Assembly (NCBI RefSeq): GCF_001704635.1
Contig: NZ_MAXF01000052.1
Coordinates: 48,728 to 112,727 of the forward strand
Source of the DNA: Streptomyces sparsogenes
GTDB lineage: Bacteria > Actinomycetota > Actinomycetes > Streptomycetales > Streptomycetaceae
Direction: 5' to 3'
Length of the DNA stretch: 64,000 bases
Shown piece by piece: positions 41,706 through 50,002 of the stretch (the first letter of the stretch is position 1; each line of letters begins with the position of its first letter). The notes below the pieces were generated by a model, which made no database searches, was not told the origin of the DNA, and saw only the letters and a program-made list of their open reading frames with translations. The position numbers and the translations under genes were made by a program.

Positions 41706-41726
41706 TCAGTCACCCACGGTGACTGA
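41706..41726. promoter_or_regulatory. 21-bp palindrome TCAGTCACC-CAC-GGTGACTGA
   Basis: Perfect 9-bp arms with a 3-bp centre, lying just beyond the GH6 terminator and 230 bp upstream of the receiver gene. It fits an operator; a half copy (TTCAGTCA on the minus strand) occurs near 41555-41563, closer to the receiver gene. Confidence 0.45.
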
Positions 41727-41739
41727 CGGAGGCCGCAAA

Positions 41740-41768
41740 AACCCCCGCCGAGGGGGTCGGCGGGGGTT
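41740..41768 (-). terminator. Intrinsic terminator of S8/GH6 operon
   Basis: 12-bp perfect arms (41740-41751 and 41757-41768) with a 5-base loop, followed on the minus strand by a TTTTT run. It lies about 100 bases after the GH6 stop. Confidence 0.85.
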
Positions 41769-41866
41769 CAGGGAGGAGTCGAGGGAGTCGAAGCAGAGAG
41801 CCGGAGGGGCGGGCGAAGGGACGGGACGAGGGACGGGACGAGGCGGAAAGCCGGAGGCCCGGGTGC

Positions 41867-42964
41867 TCAGCGGGTGAGCCGGAAGGCGTAGCCCGGGACG
41901 AAGAGCCCGGCCGTCGCGGCGCAGCCGTCGGCCTGCCCCGGTTGCTTGATCCACAGATACGCGTCGATGCCGGGGATCCCCGTACGTGCGGTGGGCGGCG
42001 TGCCCAGCCGGCGCCCCGGCGGATCGCAGAACCGGTGGTCATGGGTGGGCCCGGCGCCGTTGCGGCTGGTGTCGATCACCGCCCCCAGCCGGGGGCGGCC
42101 CAGCGTCCTGAGGAGGGCCACGGCATAGCGGACCTCGTCGCGCGTGGCGTTGAAGTTGGAGACGTTGAGGGCGACGCCGTCCCCGTACCGGTCGATCCCC
42201 GCCCGCCTGAGCCGCTCGGCCATGACCGGCGCGGGCTGCCAGCGGGAGTTTCCGGCGTCGTAGTAGATGCGGGCGTGCGGGGCCTGCCGCCGCAGCGTGC
42301 GCGCGGCGTCGGAGAGGGCGGAGAACCGCTCCGCCTGCTGCCGCCGCTTGAGGCAGGTCAGATGCGCGAGGGCGTCCGGTTCCAGGATCACGACGGCGCG
42401 CGAGGTGCCGATCCCCCGGGCGAAGCCGCCGATCCACTGCCGGTATCCCGACAGGTCCCCCATCCCCCCGGAGCTGTGCTTCCCGCAGTCGCGCTGCGGG
42501 ATGGCGTACGCGACGAGCACCGGCAGCCGCCCGCGGGCGCGGGCCGCCCGCACCACCCGGCGCACCTCGGCCTCGGCGCGGCCCTGGTCGGTGTCCGTGA
42601 ACCAGGCGGCCTGCGGCTCGTCGGCGATCCGCTCGCGGATGACCGCCGCCCGGCGGTCGCGGGGATGGTCGCGCACCCACTGCGCCGCGGGGTTGTCGGG
42701 GTCGGCGTAGAACCGGGTCGTGGCCGGGAAGTACGGCTTGGCCAGGCGAAGGGCGGAATCGTCGGCGGGCCGGCCCAGGGGCGGGTGCAGCGATGTGGCC
42801 GCCGTCACGAACTCGGCCATCAGGGCCAGGGCCAGCAGGTGGACGAGACCCCTGCCCCACCACCGCGGAGACCCGCGCCCCGGCCGCCGCCCCCGGCGCT
42901 CCCGCGAAGGTCGCCCTCTCAGCCGTTCCCTGAGCCCCCGCCGTCCGGGGGTCCGCTCGTTCAT
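41867..42964 (-). CDS. GH6 family glucanase, membrane-anchored
   Basis: A 365-residue GH6 (cellobiohydrolase/endoglucanase) protein. A strongly basic head and one membrane helix (about 37-57) precede the barrel: AYAIPQRDCGKHSSGG with the catalytic-acid Asp159, VVILEPDALAHL, IYYDAGNSRW, GVALNVSNF, GAVIDTSRNGAG and the C-terminal WIKQPGQADG. All expected GH6 aspartates seem present, so it should hydrolyse beta-1,4-glucan at the cell surface. No binding module. It follows the S8-like gene by 15 bases and ends in a strong terminator. Confidence 0.92.
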   Translation of the reverse strand: MNERTPGRRGLRERLRGRPSRERRGRRPGRGSPRWWGRGLVHLLALALMAEFVTAATSLHPPLGRPADDSALRLAKPYFPATTRFYADPDNPAAQWVRDHPRDRRAAVIRERIADEPQAAWFTDTDQGRAEAEVRRVVRAARARGRLPVLVAYAIPQRDCGKHSSGGMGDLSGYRQWIGGFARGIGTSRAVVILEPDALAHLTCLKRRQQAERFSALSDAARTLRRQAPHARIYYDAGNSRWQPAPVMAERLRRAGIDRYGDGVALNVSNFNATRDEVRYAVALLRTLGRPRLGAVIDTSRNGAGPTHDHRFCDPPGRRLGTPPTARTGIPGIDAYLWIKQPGQADGCAATAGLFVPGYAFRLTR

Positions 42965-42979
42965 GTCGGGTCCCGCCGT

Positions 42980-44215
42980 TCAGTGGCCGTCGGAGTTGTC
43001 GGACGGCGGCTTCCGGCGGCTGATCAGGAAGACCGCGATGGCGGCCAGCACGGCCAGGGCTGCCGCCACCGCCCCTATCGCCACCAGCGCCGAGCCCTCC
43101 TCGGACCGGGCCGCGGAGTGCTGGTGGTCCGGCTTGGCCGGGGTCCGCGCGGAGCCGGGTGGGTCGGTGGAGGCGGGCGGCGCGGCGCGGTCGGCCAGCG
43201 CCCTGGCCGGGGCGATCAGCCCGAAGCCGTAGCGCGGGTCGCGCCCCGCCGACCCCTTGCGGTCGGCCGTGTCGATCAGCTTCTGCACGACCTGGCCCGC
43301 GGTCCAGTGGGGGTGCTCCGAGCGCACCAGCGCCGCGCCGGCCGCGACCCACGGCGCGGCGTAGGCGGTGCCCTCGCCCGTCCAGTAGTCGCTGTTCGGG
43401 GCGGTGGTCAGGATGGAGACGCCGGGCGCGGCCAGGGTGACGGCCCCGCCGTGGTGCGAGTCGGTCCACACGGCGCCCTTCTTGTCGGTCGCCACGACGG
43501 ACACCACGCCGGGGTAGGCGGCGGGGTAGGTGGGGCGGTTGCCGTCCTTGCCGTTGTCGCCGGCGCCCGCGACGACCACGGCGTCCTGGGCGACCGCGTA
43601 GCCGACCGCCGAGCGCAGCGCGGCGTTCGGCTTCTTGAAGGACACCGCCACATCGATGACCCCGGCCCCGCGGCTCACCGCGTGCCGGATGGCCTTGGCC
43701 GTGGCGTCGGCCAGCGGTTTCTCGCCCTCGTACACCCCGAGCGGCAGCACCCGGGCCTTGGGCGCCAGCCCCAGCAGGCCGTTGCCCCGGTAGTTGCGGC
43801 CGGTGCCCACGATGATCCCGGCCGCGTGGGTGGCCTGCTCGTTCGCGAGCCCCTCGTCCCGGGTGCCGGTGCCGCTGGGGCCGTCCCCGAAGTCCTTGCC
43901 GGCCAGCACCCTTCCGCGAAGGTCCGGATGGGCGGCGTCGACGCCGGTGCCGATGACCGCGACGGTCACCCCGGCGCCCTTGCTGATTTTCCATGCCTTC
44001 TTGGCCTGCAGAGCGTTCAGCGCCCATTCGGAATGGTGCATCGCTCCGGAGTCGGAATCCCGGGAGGGGTCTTCGGAAGGTCGCCCGGAAAGCCGCCCGG
44101 AGAGTCCTCCGGAAACGCCGACCGCCGCCGATGGGGCGAGCGAGAACGCCATCAGTGCGACGACGGCCCCGGCCCGGGCGGCGAATGAGCGGTGCGAGAT
44201 CACATGGCCTGACAT
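42980..44215 (-). CDS. Mycosin-like subtilisin-fold protein lacking all catalytic residues
   Basis: A 411-residue secreted protein with a type VII mycosin layout: signal peptide (about 10-33), S8 domain, linker, C-terminal membrane helix (about 376-398) and short basic tail. The fold is clear (GAGVTVAVIGTGVDAAHPDLRG, AAGIIVGTG, LAAPGVSILTT), but each active-site position differs: Asp is Gly89, His is Gln127, oxyanion Asn is Asp220, Ser is Ala284. It should therefore bind but not cut. Start at 44215 or 44233. Same operon as GH6, which suggests a chaperone or scaffold role at the surface. Confidence 0.88.
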   Translation of the reverse strand: MSGHVISHRSFAARAGAVVALMAFSLAPSAAVGVSGGLSGRLSGRPSEDPSRDSDSGAMHHSEWALNALQAKKAWKISKGAGVTVAVIGTGVDAAHPDLRGRVLAGKDFGDGPSGTGTRDEGLANEQATHAAGIIVGTGRNYRGNGLLGLAPKARVLPLGVYEGEKPLADATAKAIRHAVSRGAGVIDVAVSFKKPNAALRSAVGYAVAQDAVVVAGAGDNGKDGNRPTYPAAYPGVVSVVATDKKGAVWTDSHHGGAVTLAAPGVSILTTAPNSDYWTGEGTAYAAPWVAAGAALVRSEHPHWTAGQVVQKLIDTADRKGSAGRDPRYGFGLIAPARALADRAAPPASTDPPGSARTPAKPDHQHSAARSEEGSALVAIGAVAAALAVLAAIAVFLISRRKPPSDNSDGH

Positions 44216-44313
44216 TACGTCACCTACCTTCATCGCGTGGGGACGCGAGGCCGTCGGCAGACGCCTGGCCGTTTCATCTTCTGCGGGCCCCCGCGGTGTG
44301 GACACCCGCGAGC

Positions 44314-44347
44314 GGGGGACCGGCCGCCCCCCTTTTCGGGGGACCGG
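44314..44347. promoter_or_regulatory. Direct GGGGGACCGG repeats in divergent region
   Basis: GGGGGACCGG occurs at 44314-44323 and 44338-44347, 24 bp apart, inside the 288-base gap 44216-44503 between the S8-like and GtrA genes. The gap also has CCCC-TTTTC-GGGGG and CCCC-AAAAC-GGGGG dyads (44327-44342 and near 44371-44384). It must carry both divergent promoters. Confidence 0.4.
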
Positions 44348-44503
44348 TGCCAGGTCCCGTCCCCGCGCCTCCCCAAAACGGGGGAGAAAGCCGGTCCACC
44401 GAAGGTGGAGTCCACCCTCCCCCGAAGGCGTGATGTCCTCGGAAATCCGGCGGCGCACTCTTGGACTGACATCGACGAACGAGCCCCTCCGTAGGGAGTC
44501 GCG

Positions 44504-45001
44504 ATGCAGCGTTTCGGAACGTTCAGCGATCGCACCAGCGACCCGAGCGAACGGGTGGACAACCCCGGGAAGTCGAAAAGACGGTTCTTTCGAAGGCTCT
44601 CGTTGAGCGGCCCGCTGGCCGCGCTGAGCGGTCTGCTCCTGCGGTTCGCGGTGGTCGGCGTGGGGGGCGTGCTGGTGAACTCGGCAGCCCTCTTCGCGCT
44701 CTACCACTGGGCGCACTGGCCGCTGCTGCTCGCCTCCCCGGTCGCCGTGGAGCTCGCCGTGGTGAACAACTACGTGTTCAACGACCGGTGGACCTTCGCG
44801 GCGGGTGCTCCGTCCTTCCGGCGGTTCCTGAAATTCAATGTGTCCGTGCTGGGCGGGCTCGCGGTCAATGTCCTGGTCGTCTGGCTGCTGGAACGCTGGG
44901 GCTTCCATCTGCTGCTGGCCAATTGCCTCGGCATAGCCGCCGCGTTCGCCGCCAATTTCGCCGCGAGCGCGGGCTGGGTCTGGGGGAGGCGGGGCCGATG
45001 A
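44504..45001 (+). CDS. GtrA family membrane protein
   Basis: A 165-residue GtrA protein; relatives help move polyprenyl-linked sugars across the membrane during polysaccharide or O-antigen modification. Four membrane helices: LLLRFAVVGVGGVLVNSAALFALY, LLLASPVAVELAVVNNYVFN, FLKFNVSVLGGLAVNVLVVWLL and LLLANCLGIAAAFAANF, with the conserved NDRWTF motif. A charged 35-residue head precedes them. The ATG at 44504 has AGGGAG. It overlaps the next gene (ATGA). Confidence 0.92.
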   Translation: MQRFGTFSDRTSDPSERVDNPGKSKRRFFRRLSLSGPLAALSGLLLRFAVVGVGGVLVNSAALFALYHWAHWPLLLASPVAVELAVVNNYVFNDRWTFAAGAPSFRRFLKFNVSVLGGLAVNVLVVWLLERWGFHLLLANCLGIAAAFAANFAASAGWVWGRRGR

Positions 45002-46290
45002 CAGCCATTGTCTACCTGGGCCTCGTCCTGATCTCGGTGCTGCTCACCGTTCAGTCGGCCCATGTGCTCTACCTGATGCTCTACACCTGGGACCGGGCGG
45101 ACGCCGAACGCAAGGCGAGGGCCCCGGACACCTTTGTCGCGCCGCGGCTTTCGTTCAGCGTACTGCTGCCCGCCCGGCACGAGGAGGACGTCATCCAGAC
45201 CACCATCGACCGAGTGGTGCGGGCCGACTATCCGGCGCAACTGCTGGAGGTCTTCGTGATCTGTTCGCAGGACGACACCGGCACGATCAAAAAGGCGGAA
45301 GAGAAAATCGCCGAGCTGGAGCGGGAAGGTCTGCACAACGTCGAGGTCGTGGTGTTCGACGACAAGCCCGTCAACAAACCCCACGGACTCAATGTGGCCC
45401 TGCCGCACACCACCCACAAGGTGGTGACGATCTTCGACGCGGAGGACGACATCCATCCGGAGATATTCCGGCTGGTCAACACCGTCATGCTCAAGGAGCG
45501 GGTGAAGGTGGTGCAGGCGGGCGTCCAGCTGATGAACTTCGACTCCAACTGGTACTCCACGCTCAACGTCCTGGAGTACTTCTTCTGGTTCAAGAGCCGA
45601 CTGCACTACCACGCGCACTACGGGTCCATTCCGCTCGGCGGCAACACCGTCTTCTTCGCGCGCGAACTGCTGGTCCGGCTCGGCGGCTGGGACGAACACA
45701 ACCTCACCGAGGACGCGGACCTGGGCCTGCGGGTGTCGGCCAGCGGCGAGCGGGTGCGCGTGGTCTACGACGACCGCTATGTGACCAAGGAGGAGACGCC
45801 GCCGACGCTGGGCCACTTCATCCGGCAGCGCACCCGGTGGAGCCAGGGGTTCATGCAGACCCTGAAGAAGGGCACCTGGAAACAGATGCCCACGCGCAAA
45901 CAGCGGTGGCTCGCCTTCTACGTCCTCGCGTTCCCGCGCGGCCAGGCGCTGCTCGGCCTGTATCTGCCGATGTCCCTGGGGATGATCCTGATCCTCAAGG
46001 TGCCGGTGCTGATCGCGCTCTTCTCCTATCTGCCCGTCCTGCTGCTGTGCGCGCACTTCCTGGTGGCCGTGGTCGGACTGTACGAGTTCACCGACGCCCA
46101 TGGGCTCGAGGCCACACCGGCGACGGTCGTGAAGATGGCCGTCGCCTGGTTCCCCTTCCAGATGGTCCTCGCCTACGCCGCGGTGCGCGCCATGCGGCGG
46201 GAGCTGCTCGGCCGGCACGACTGGGAGAAGACCCAGCACGTGGGCGCCCACCGGGCCCGTACCGAGGAGGCGGACTCCCGTGTCGCATGA
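44998..46290 (+). CDS. Processive family 2 glycosyltransferase (cellulose/hyaluronan synthase-like)
   Basis: A 430-residue membrane GT2. One N-terminal helix, then the GT-A domain: FSVLLPARHEEDVI, VTIFDAEDDIHPE (Asp147 to Asp151), LGGNTVFFAR, HNLTEDADLGLRV (TED, Asp239 to Asp241) and QRTRW (Gln277, Arg280, Trp281), the acceptor-binding motif of processive beta-glycan synthases. Three or more C-terminal helices could form the export channel. No PilZ domain. It makes a beta-linked polymer, probably of glucose or a derivative, given the neighbouring GH5 and GH6. Coupled by overlap to gtrA-like and the GT39-like gene. Confidence 0.93.
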   Translation: MTAIVYLGLVLISVLLTVQSAHVLYLMLYTWDRADAERKARAPDTFVAPRLSFSVLLPARHEEDVIQTTIDRVVRADYPAQLLEVFVICSQDDTGTIKKAEEKIAELEREGLHNVEVVVFDDKPVNKPHGLNVALPHTTHKVVTIFDAEDDIHPEIFRLVNTVMLKERVKVVQAGVQLMNFDSNWYSTLNVLEYFFWFKSRLHYHAHYGSIPLGGNTVFFARELLVRLGGWDEHNLTEDADLGLRVSASGERVRVVYDDRYVTKEETPPTLGHFIRQRTRWSQGFMQTLKKGTWKQMPTRKQRWLAFYVLAFPRGQALLGLYLPMSLGMILILKVPVLIALFSYLPVLLLCAHFLVAVVGLYEFTDAHGLEATPATVVKMAVAWFPFQMVLAYAAVRAMRRELLGRHDWEKTQHVGAHRARTEEADSRVA

Positions 46291-48199
46291 CCCCACCCCC
46301 CAGCGGCCCCCGCGGCCGGAACGGCCCCCGCGCCCCGAGCCGGCCTCACGGCCCGAGCGGCCCCTGCGGCCGCGCTCCGAACGGCCCGAACGGCCCGAAC
46401 GCTCCGAACGGTTCGCACACCCGGAACGACGCCCGCGGCCCCGCCCCGAGCGGGCCGACCGGCCCCCGCGCCCCGACCGACCCGACCGGCCCCCGCGCCC
46501 CGAGCAGGCCGAACGCCCCCAGCGCCCCCAGCGCCCGGTCGCGGTCGCGGAACCCCCGCGGCGCCCCCGGCGCCGCCGCCCGCCCCGGCTGTCCGTCGAG
46601 CGCGGGATCTTCCCCAAGCTGGGCCGCAACGGCCGGCTGGCGCTGCTCTTCTCCGTGCTCACCGGGCTGCTCAGCCACGGCTACCACCTGTTCCGCTACC
46701 CGCTGTACCTCACCGACGAGGGCATCTACATGCAGCGGGCCTGGTCGCTGGTCCGGGAGACCAGGCTGTCCCCGTACACCTACGACTACGACCACGCCCC
46801 GGCGGGCTGGATCACGCTGGCGGGCTGGGCGTTCCCGCTGCCGAAGCAGTTCGAGACCTTCGGCAACGCGATCAACACCGGCCGGTTCCTGATGCTGCTG
46901 GTCCACCTCGGCGCGGTCGTGTTGCTCTTCGAGGTCACCCGGAGGCTGTCCGGCAGCGTGCTGGCCGCCACCATCGCCGCGTTCTTCTTCAACCTCTCGC
47001 CGATCGCCGTCTACTACCAGCGCCAGGTGCTGCTGGACAACCTGATGATGTTCTGGCTGCTGCTGGCCCTGTACGCCCTGCTGCGCCGCGAGACCACGAT
47101 CAGATCCGCGTTCGCCGGCGGGGCCGCCCTGGGGATCGCGCTGATCACCAAGGAGAACGCGCTCTTCTTCGCCCCGACCTTCATGTATCTGCTCTATCGG
47201 AGGATCCAGGGCTCCCCGAGCCACCGGTTCACCCGCGCGTTGTGGCCATTCGCCGCCGCGGCGCCGGTCGGCGCGTATGTCACCTACGCCCTGCTCAAGA
47301 ACGAGCTGATGCCCAGCGGCCTCGACTTCGACCTGGCCAACCCACCGGCGGACCACGTCTCGCTGCTCTACACCCTGTGGTGGCAGATCCACCGGAGTCA
47401 GGGCAGCCTGCTCAACCACCACGGCCTGCTGTACACCAGCTGGCTGCCCCGGGACGCGTTCCTGCTGCTGGCCGGGATGGCCACCATGGTCATCAGCCTG
47501 TGGTGGGGAATGCGGAAAAAGCGGCGGGATCTGGGGTTCTTCGTCGCCGGGACGCTGGCCTTCGGATATTCCTTCTATCTGCTGCGCGGCAGCGTGGTGC
47601 TGGACTTCTACATCACCCCGCTGATTCCGATATTCGCCATGAATATCGGCATGGTCACGGACCGACTGCTGAGGCGGCCGGCGCTGCGCAGGCTGCTCGG
47701 CCGGATGAGTTCCAAGGTGCGGATCGCGGTGCCCGCGATGCTCGCCGTACTGCTGCTGGCCTCGCCCTCCACCGGATATCTCCTGACCGTCAACACCGAG
47801 GGCCGCGTCGCGGTCGCGGACCAGTACCAGTCCAAGCTGGCGCTGACCCATATGCAGCAGGCACAGATCGCCTGGGTGCGCAAGCACGTCTCGCCCAAGG
47901 CGCGCATCATCATGGACGACGACATGTGGGGTGAATTGCATGACGTGCACCCGTTCTATCCGTACGCGCATTCCCACTGGAACGCCTCGTCCGACCCCGC
48001 CCTGCGGGACAAGCTCTTCCGCAAGAGATGGCAGAACGTCGACTACATCATCATGTCCAACAAGATGCGCAATTCGATTCACCGCAACAACGGCGACGGC
48101 CGGGAGAACTGGATCCTGGCGGCGCTACGGAATTCGGAAAGGGTATGGGCGGACATCCGGGGCGGCATCAGGCTGGAAATCTATCGGGTGAACAAATAA
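46280..48199 (+). CDS. GT39-like membrane glycosyltransferase with Arg/Pro-rich head
   Basis: A 639-residue polytopic protein of the dolichyl-phosphate-mannose/ArnT superfamily, which uses polyprenyl-phosphate sugars. The catalytic-type LTDEGIYMQRAW (Asp146-Glu147) follows the first membrane helix, and about ten more helices follow, then a soluble C-terminal domain (about 520-639). Residues 1-110 are a cytoplasmic disordered head of RPERPxRP repeats with a strong positive charge. The GTG at 46280 has GGAGG and overlaps the end of the GT2 gene. It may decorate the polymer made by the GT2. Confidence 0.88.
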   Translation: MSHDPTPQRPPRPERPPRPEPASRPERPLRPRSERPERPERSERFAHPERRPRPRPERADRPPRPDRPDRPPRPEQAERPQRPQRPVAVAEPPRRPRRRRPPRLSVERGIFPKLGRNGRLALLFSVLTGLLSHGYHLFRYPLYLTDEGIYMQRAWSLVRETRLSPYTYDYDHAPAGWITLAGWAFPLPKQFETFGNAINTGRFLMLLVHLGAVVLLFEVTRRLSGSVLAATIAAFFFNLSPIAVYYQRQVLLDNLMMFWLLLALYALLRRETTIRSAFAGGAALGIALITKENALFFAPTFMYLLYRRIQGSPSHRFTRALWPFAAAAPVGAYVTYALLKNELMPSGLDFDLANPPADHVSLLYTLWWQIHRSQGSLLNHHGLLYTSWLPRDAFLLLAGMATMVISLWWGMRKKRRDLGFFVAGTLAFGYSFYLLRGSVVLDFYITPLIPIFAMNIGMVTDRLLRRPALRRLLGRMSSKVRIAVPAMLAVLLLASPSTGYLLTVNTEGRVAVADQYQSKLALTHMQQAQIAWVRKHVSPKARIIMDDDMWGELHDVHPFYPYAHSHWNASSDPALRDKLFRKRWQNVDYIIMSNKMRNSIHRNNGDGRENWILAALRNSERVWADIRGGIRLEIYRVNK

Positions 48200-48224
48200 C
48201 CCGCCGGAAGAGGAGGTGAAGGCC

Positions 48225-49898
48225 ATGCCCGAGTACGAGGACTACGACGACTACGACGAGCGCGACGAGTACGACACCCGCAGGGCAGACGAGGACTACG
48301 GGGACGACACGTACGAGGACCGCGGGACATACAGCGACTCCGACGACGACTTCTTCGGTGACGAGCTCGACGACTTCGACGAGTCCGGGGAATCCGACGA
48401 CTTCGACGAGTCCGACGACTACGGGGAGCCCGCGAGGAGGCGTACGCCGGGGTCCCACAAGTCCCACACGGCCCGCAAGACCCACAAGGTCACCGGTGCC
48501 CCCACTGGCTCCGGAGGATCCGGAGGCTCCGGGGAGGAGCCGAGCGCCCCCGCCGGCGGGAAGCGGAAGCGGTTCAACCGGAAGACGATCCTGCTGACCA
48601 TCGTGGCCTGCGCGCTCGTCGGCGCCCTGGTCCAGATGGTCGCGAGCGGCGGCTTCGGCGGCTCCCTCGGCACGAGCGGCGGCGGAGGCGGCCACAAGAA
48701 GAGCCCCGCCCAGGAGCAGGAGGTCCGCCCGTCGACGAAGCCCAAGACCATCAGGCTGGGCAACCAGCGGGTGCCGCAGACCTCCGGGCCGATCATCGTG
48801 ATCAACCCGGGTCTGGTCGCCCCCGGCGGCAAGGCGTCCGTCGAAGGCGGCGGCTTCGAGCCCAAGAGCACGGTGGACCTGCTCCTGAAGACGAAGCGGT
48901 CGGACACCAAGGGCCGCGCCATCCGGACGGTCCGCACGGACAAGCACGGCTCGCTCTACACGAACTTCACCATGCCGGAGTCGCTGGGCGGCAAGCCCGG
49001 CATGCTGGTCGCCCAGCAGCGCGGTGGCGGCCGGTCGGCCGAGGCGGAGCTGATCAGCGGCGGTGCGATAGGCACCGCGAGGATCAACAAGACGGTCGGC
49101 AGGCCGGGCGACGTGGTCTCGATCAGCGCCCGCGGCTTCAAGCCGGGCGAGCAGATCAACGTCTTCTGGGGCCGGACCACCGGCACCCCCGTCGCCCGGC
49201 TGCGCACCGACAGCTCGGGCGGGGTGGGCCGCGCCGACATCAGGGTGGGCGTCGCCCCGACGGGCCAGAGCACGCTGGTGCTGGTGGGACAGCAGAGCAA
49301 GACCACGGCCACCGCGCCGTTCCAGATGCTCAGCCTGTACCCGGCGATCAAGTCCTCCCCGTACGCGCTGAAGGCCGGGCAGCGGATCAGGCTGTCGGGG
49401 AACCGCTTCGCGCCGAACGAGCGGGTGCTGGTCTACATCAACGCCACCAGCGGCCTCCCCGCCTTCACCACGCAGGCCAACTCCTTCGGCCAGCTCCGGG
49501 ACGTGGCGTTCGACGTGCCGTTCGGGCTCAAGGGCAGGCAGAGCCTGACGGCGATCGGCGACCAGAGCCGGGCCGTGACCCGCTCGGGCTTCACCGTGCT
49601 GCCGTACTCCCCCAGCGCCGAGCCCAGCACCTTCGGCGGCAAGGCGGGCACCACGCTCAGCTTCTACTGCGCCGGGTTCGCCCCCAACGAGACGGTGACC
49701 GTCTACGCCGGGAACGGCAGCGTCGCCGGGCGGAAGATCGCCACCTTCCAGGTGGACGGCCGGGGCAAGGCGGCGGCCGTGGGCTCGTACCGGATCACTC
49801 CGGCCGACGAGGGCGGCGTGTCCTTCAAGCTCATCGGCTCCAAGAGCGGCGGGGTCGCCAAGGCCGGCATCAACTACTCACAGGGCCAGGGGCACTAG
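48225..49898 (+). CDS. Surface protein with acidic cytoplasmic head and Ig-like repeats
   Basis: A 557-residue protein, family not recognised. Residues 1-70 are extremely acidic (EYEDYDDYDERDEYD, repeated DDFDESG), then a basic stretch, one membrane helix (about 123-143, ILLTIVACALVGALVQMVA), and an outside part with at least four repeats of about 90 residues sharing a GxGFxPxExVxV core (GGGFEPKSTVDLLL, ARGFKPGEQINVFW, GNRFAPNERVLVYI, CAGFAPNETVTVYA), like Ig/IPT domains. The ATG at 48225 has GAGGAGG eight bases upstream. Last gene of the glycan unit; probably a binding or anchoring protein. Confidence 0.88.
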   Translation: MPEYEDYDDYDERDEYDTRRADEDYGDDTYEDRGTYSDSDDDFFGDELDDFDESGESDDFDESDDYGEPARRRTPGSHKSHTARKTHKVTGAPTGSGGSGGSGEEPSAPAGGKRKRFNRKTILLTIVACALVGALVQMVASGGFGGSLGTSGGGGGHKKSPAQEQEVRPSTKPKTIRLGNQRVPQTSGPIIVINPGLVAPGGKASVEGGGFEPKSTVDLLLKTKRSDTKGRAIRTVRTDKHGSLYTNFTMPESLGGKPGMLVAQQRGGGRSAEAELISGGAIGTARINKTVGRPGDVVSISARGFKPGEQINVFWGRTTGTPVARLRTDSSGGVGRADIRVGVAPTGQSTLVLVGQQSKTTATAPFQMLSLYPAIKSSPYALKAGQRIRLSGNRFAPNERVLVYINATSGLPAFTTQANSFGQLRDVAFDVPFGLKGRQSLTAIGDQSRAVTRSGFTVLPYSPSAEPSTFGGKAGTTLSFYCAGFAPNETVTVYAGNGSVAGRKIATFQVDGRGKAAAVGSYRITPADEGGVSFKLIGSKSGGVAKAGINYSQGQGH

Positions 49899-49923
49899 TC
49901 AGGTGCTGGTCAGGCCCGCTCAC

Positions 49924-49941
49924 GGCCGCCGGGGGGCGGCC
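49924..49941 (+). terminator. Hairpin after surface-protein gene
   Basis: GGCCGCC and GGCGGCC arms with a GGGG loop, 26 bases past the stop; short but the only stem before the next promoter. Confidence 0.5.
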
Positions 49942-50002
49942 GGGGACGGCTCACAGGTAAGCCCGGTGTTCCATAGTTGTACCATGCGTCCTGGAGTGTC
50001 CT

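Noticed and set aside
42980..44215. Type VII secretion (ESX) locus suggested by the mycosin-like gene
   Set aside because: No EccB/C/D/E or WXG100 genes nearby, and the protein lacks the catalytic residues.
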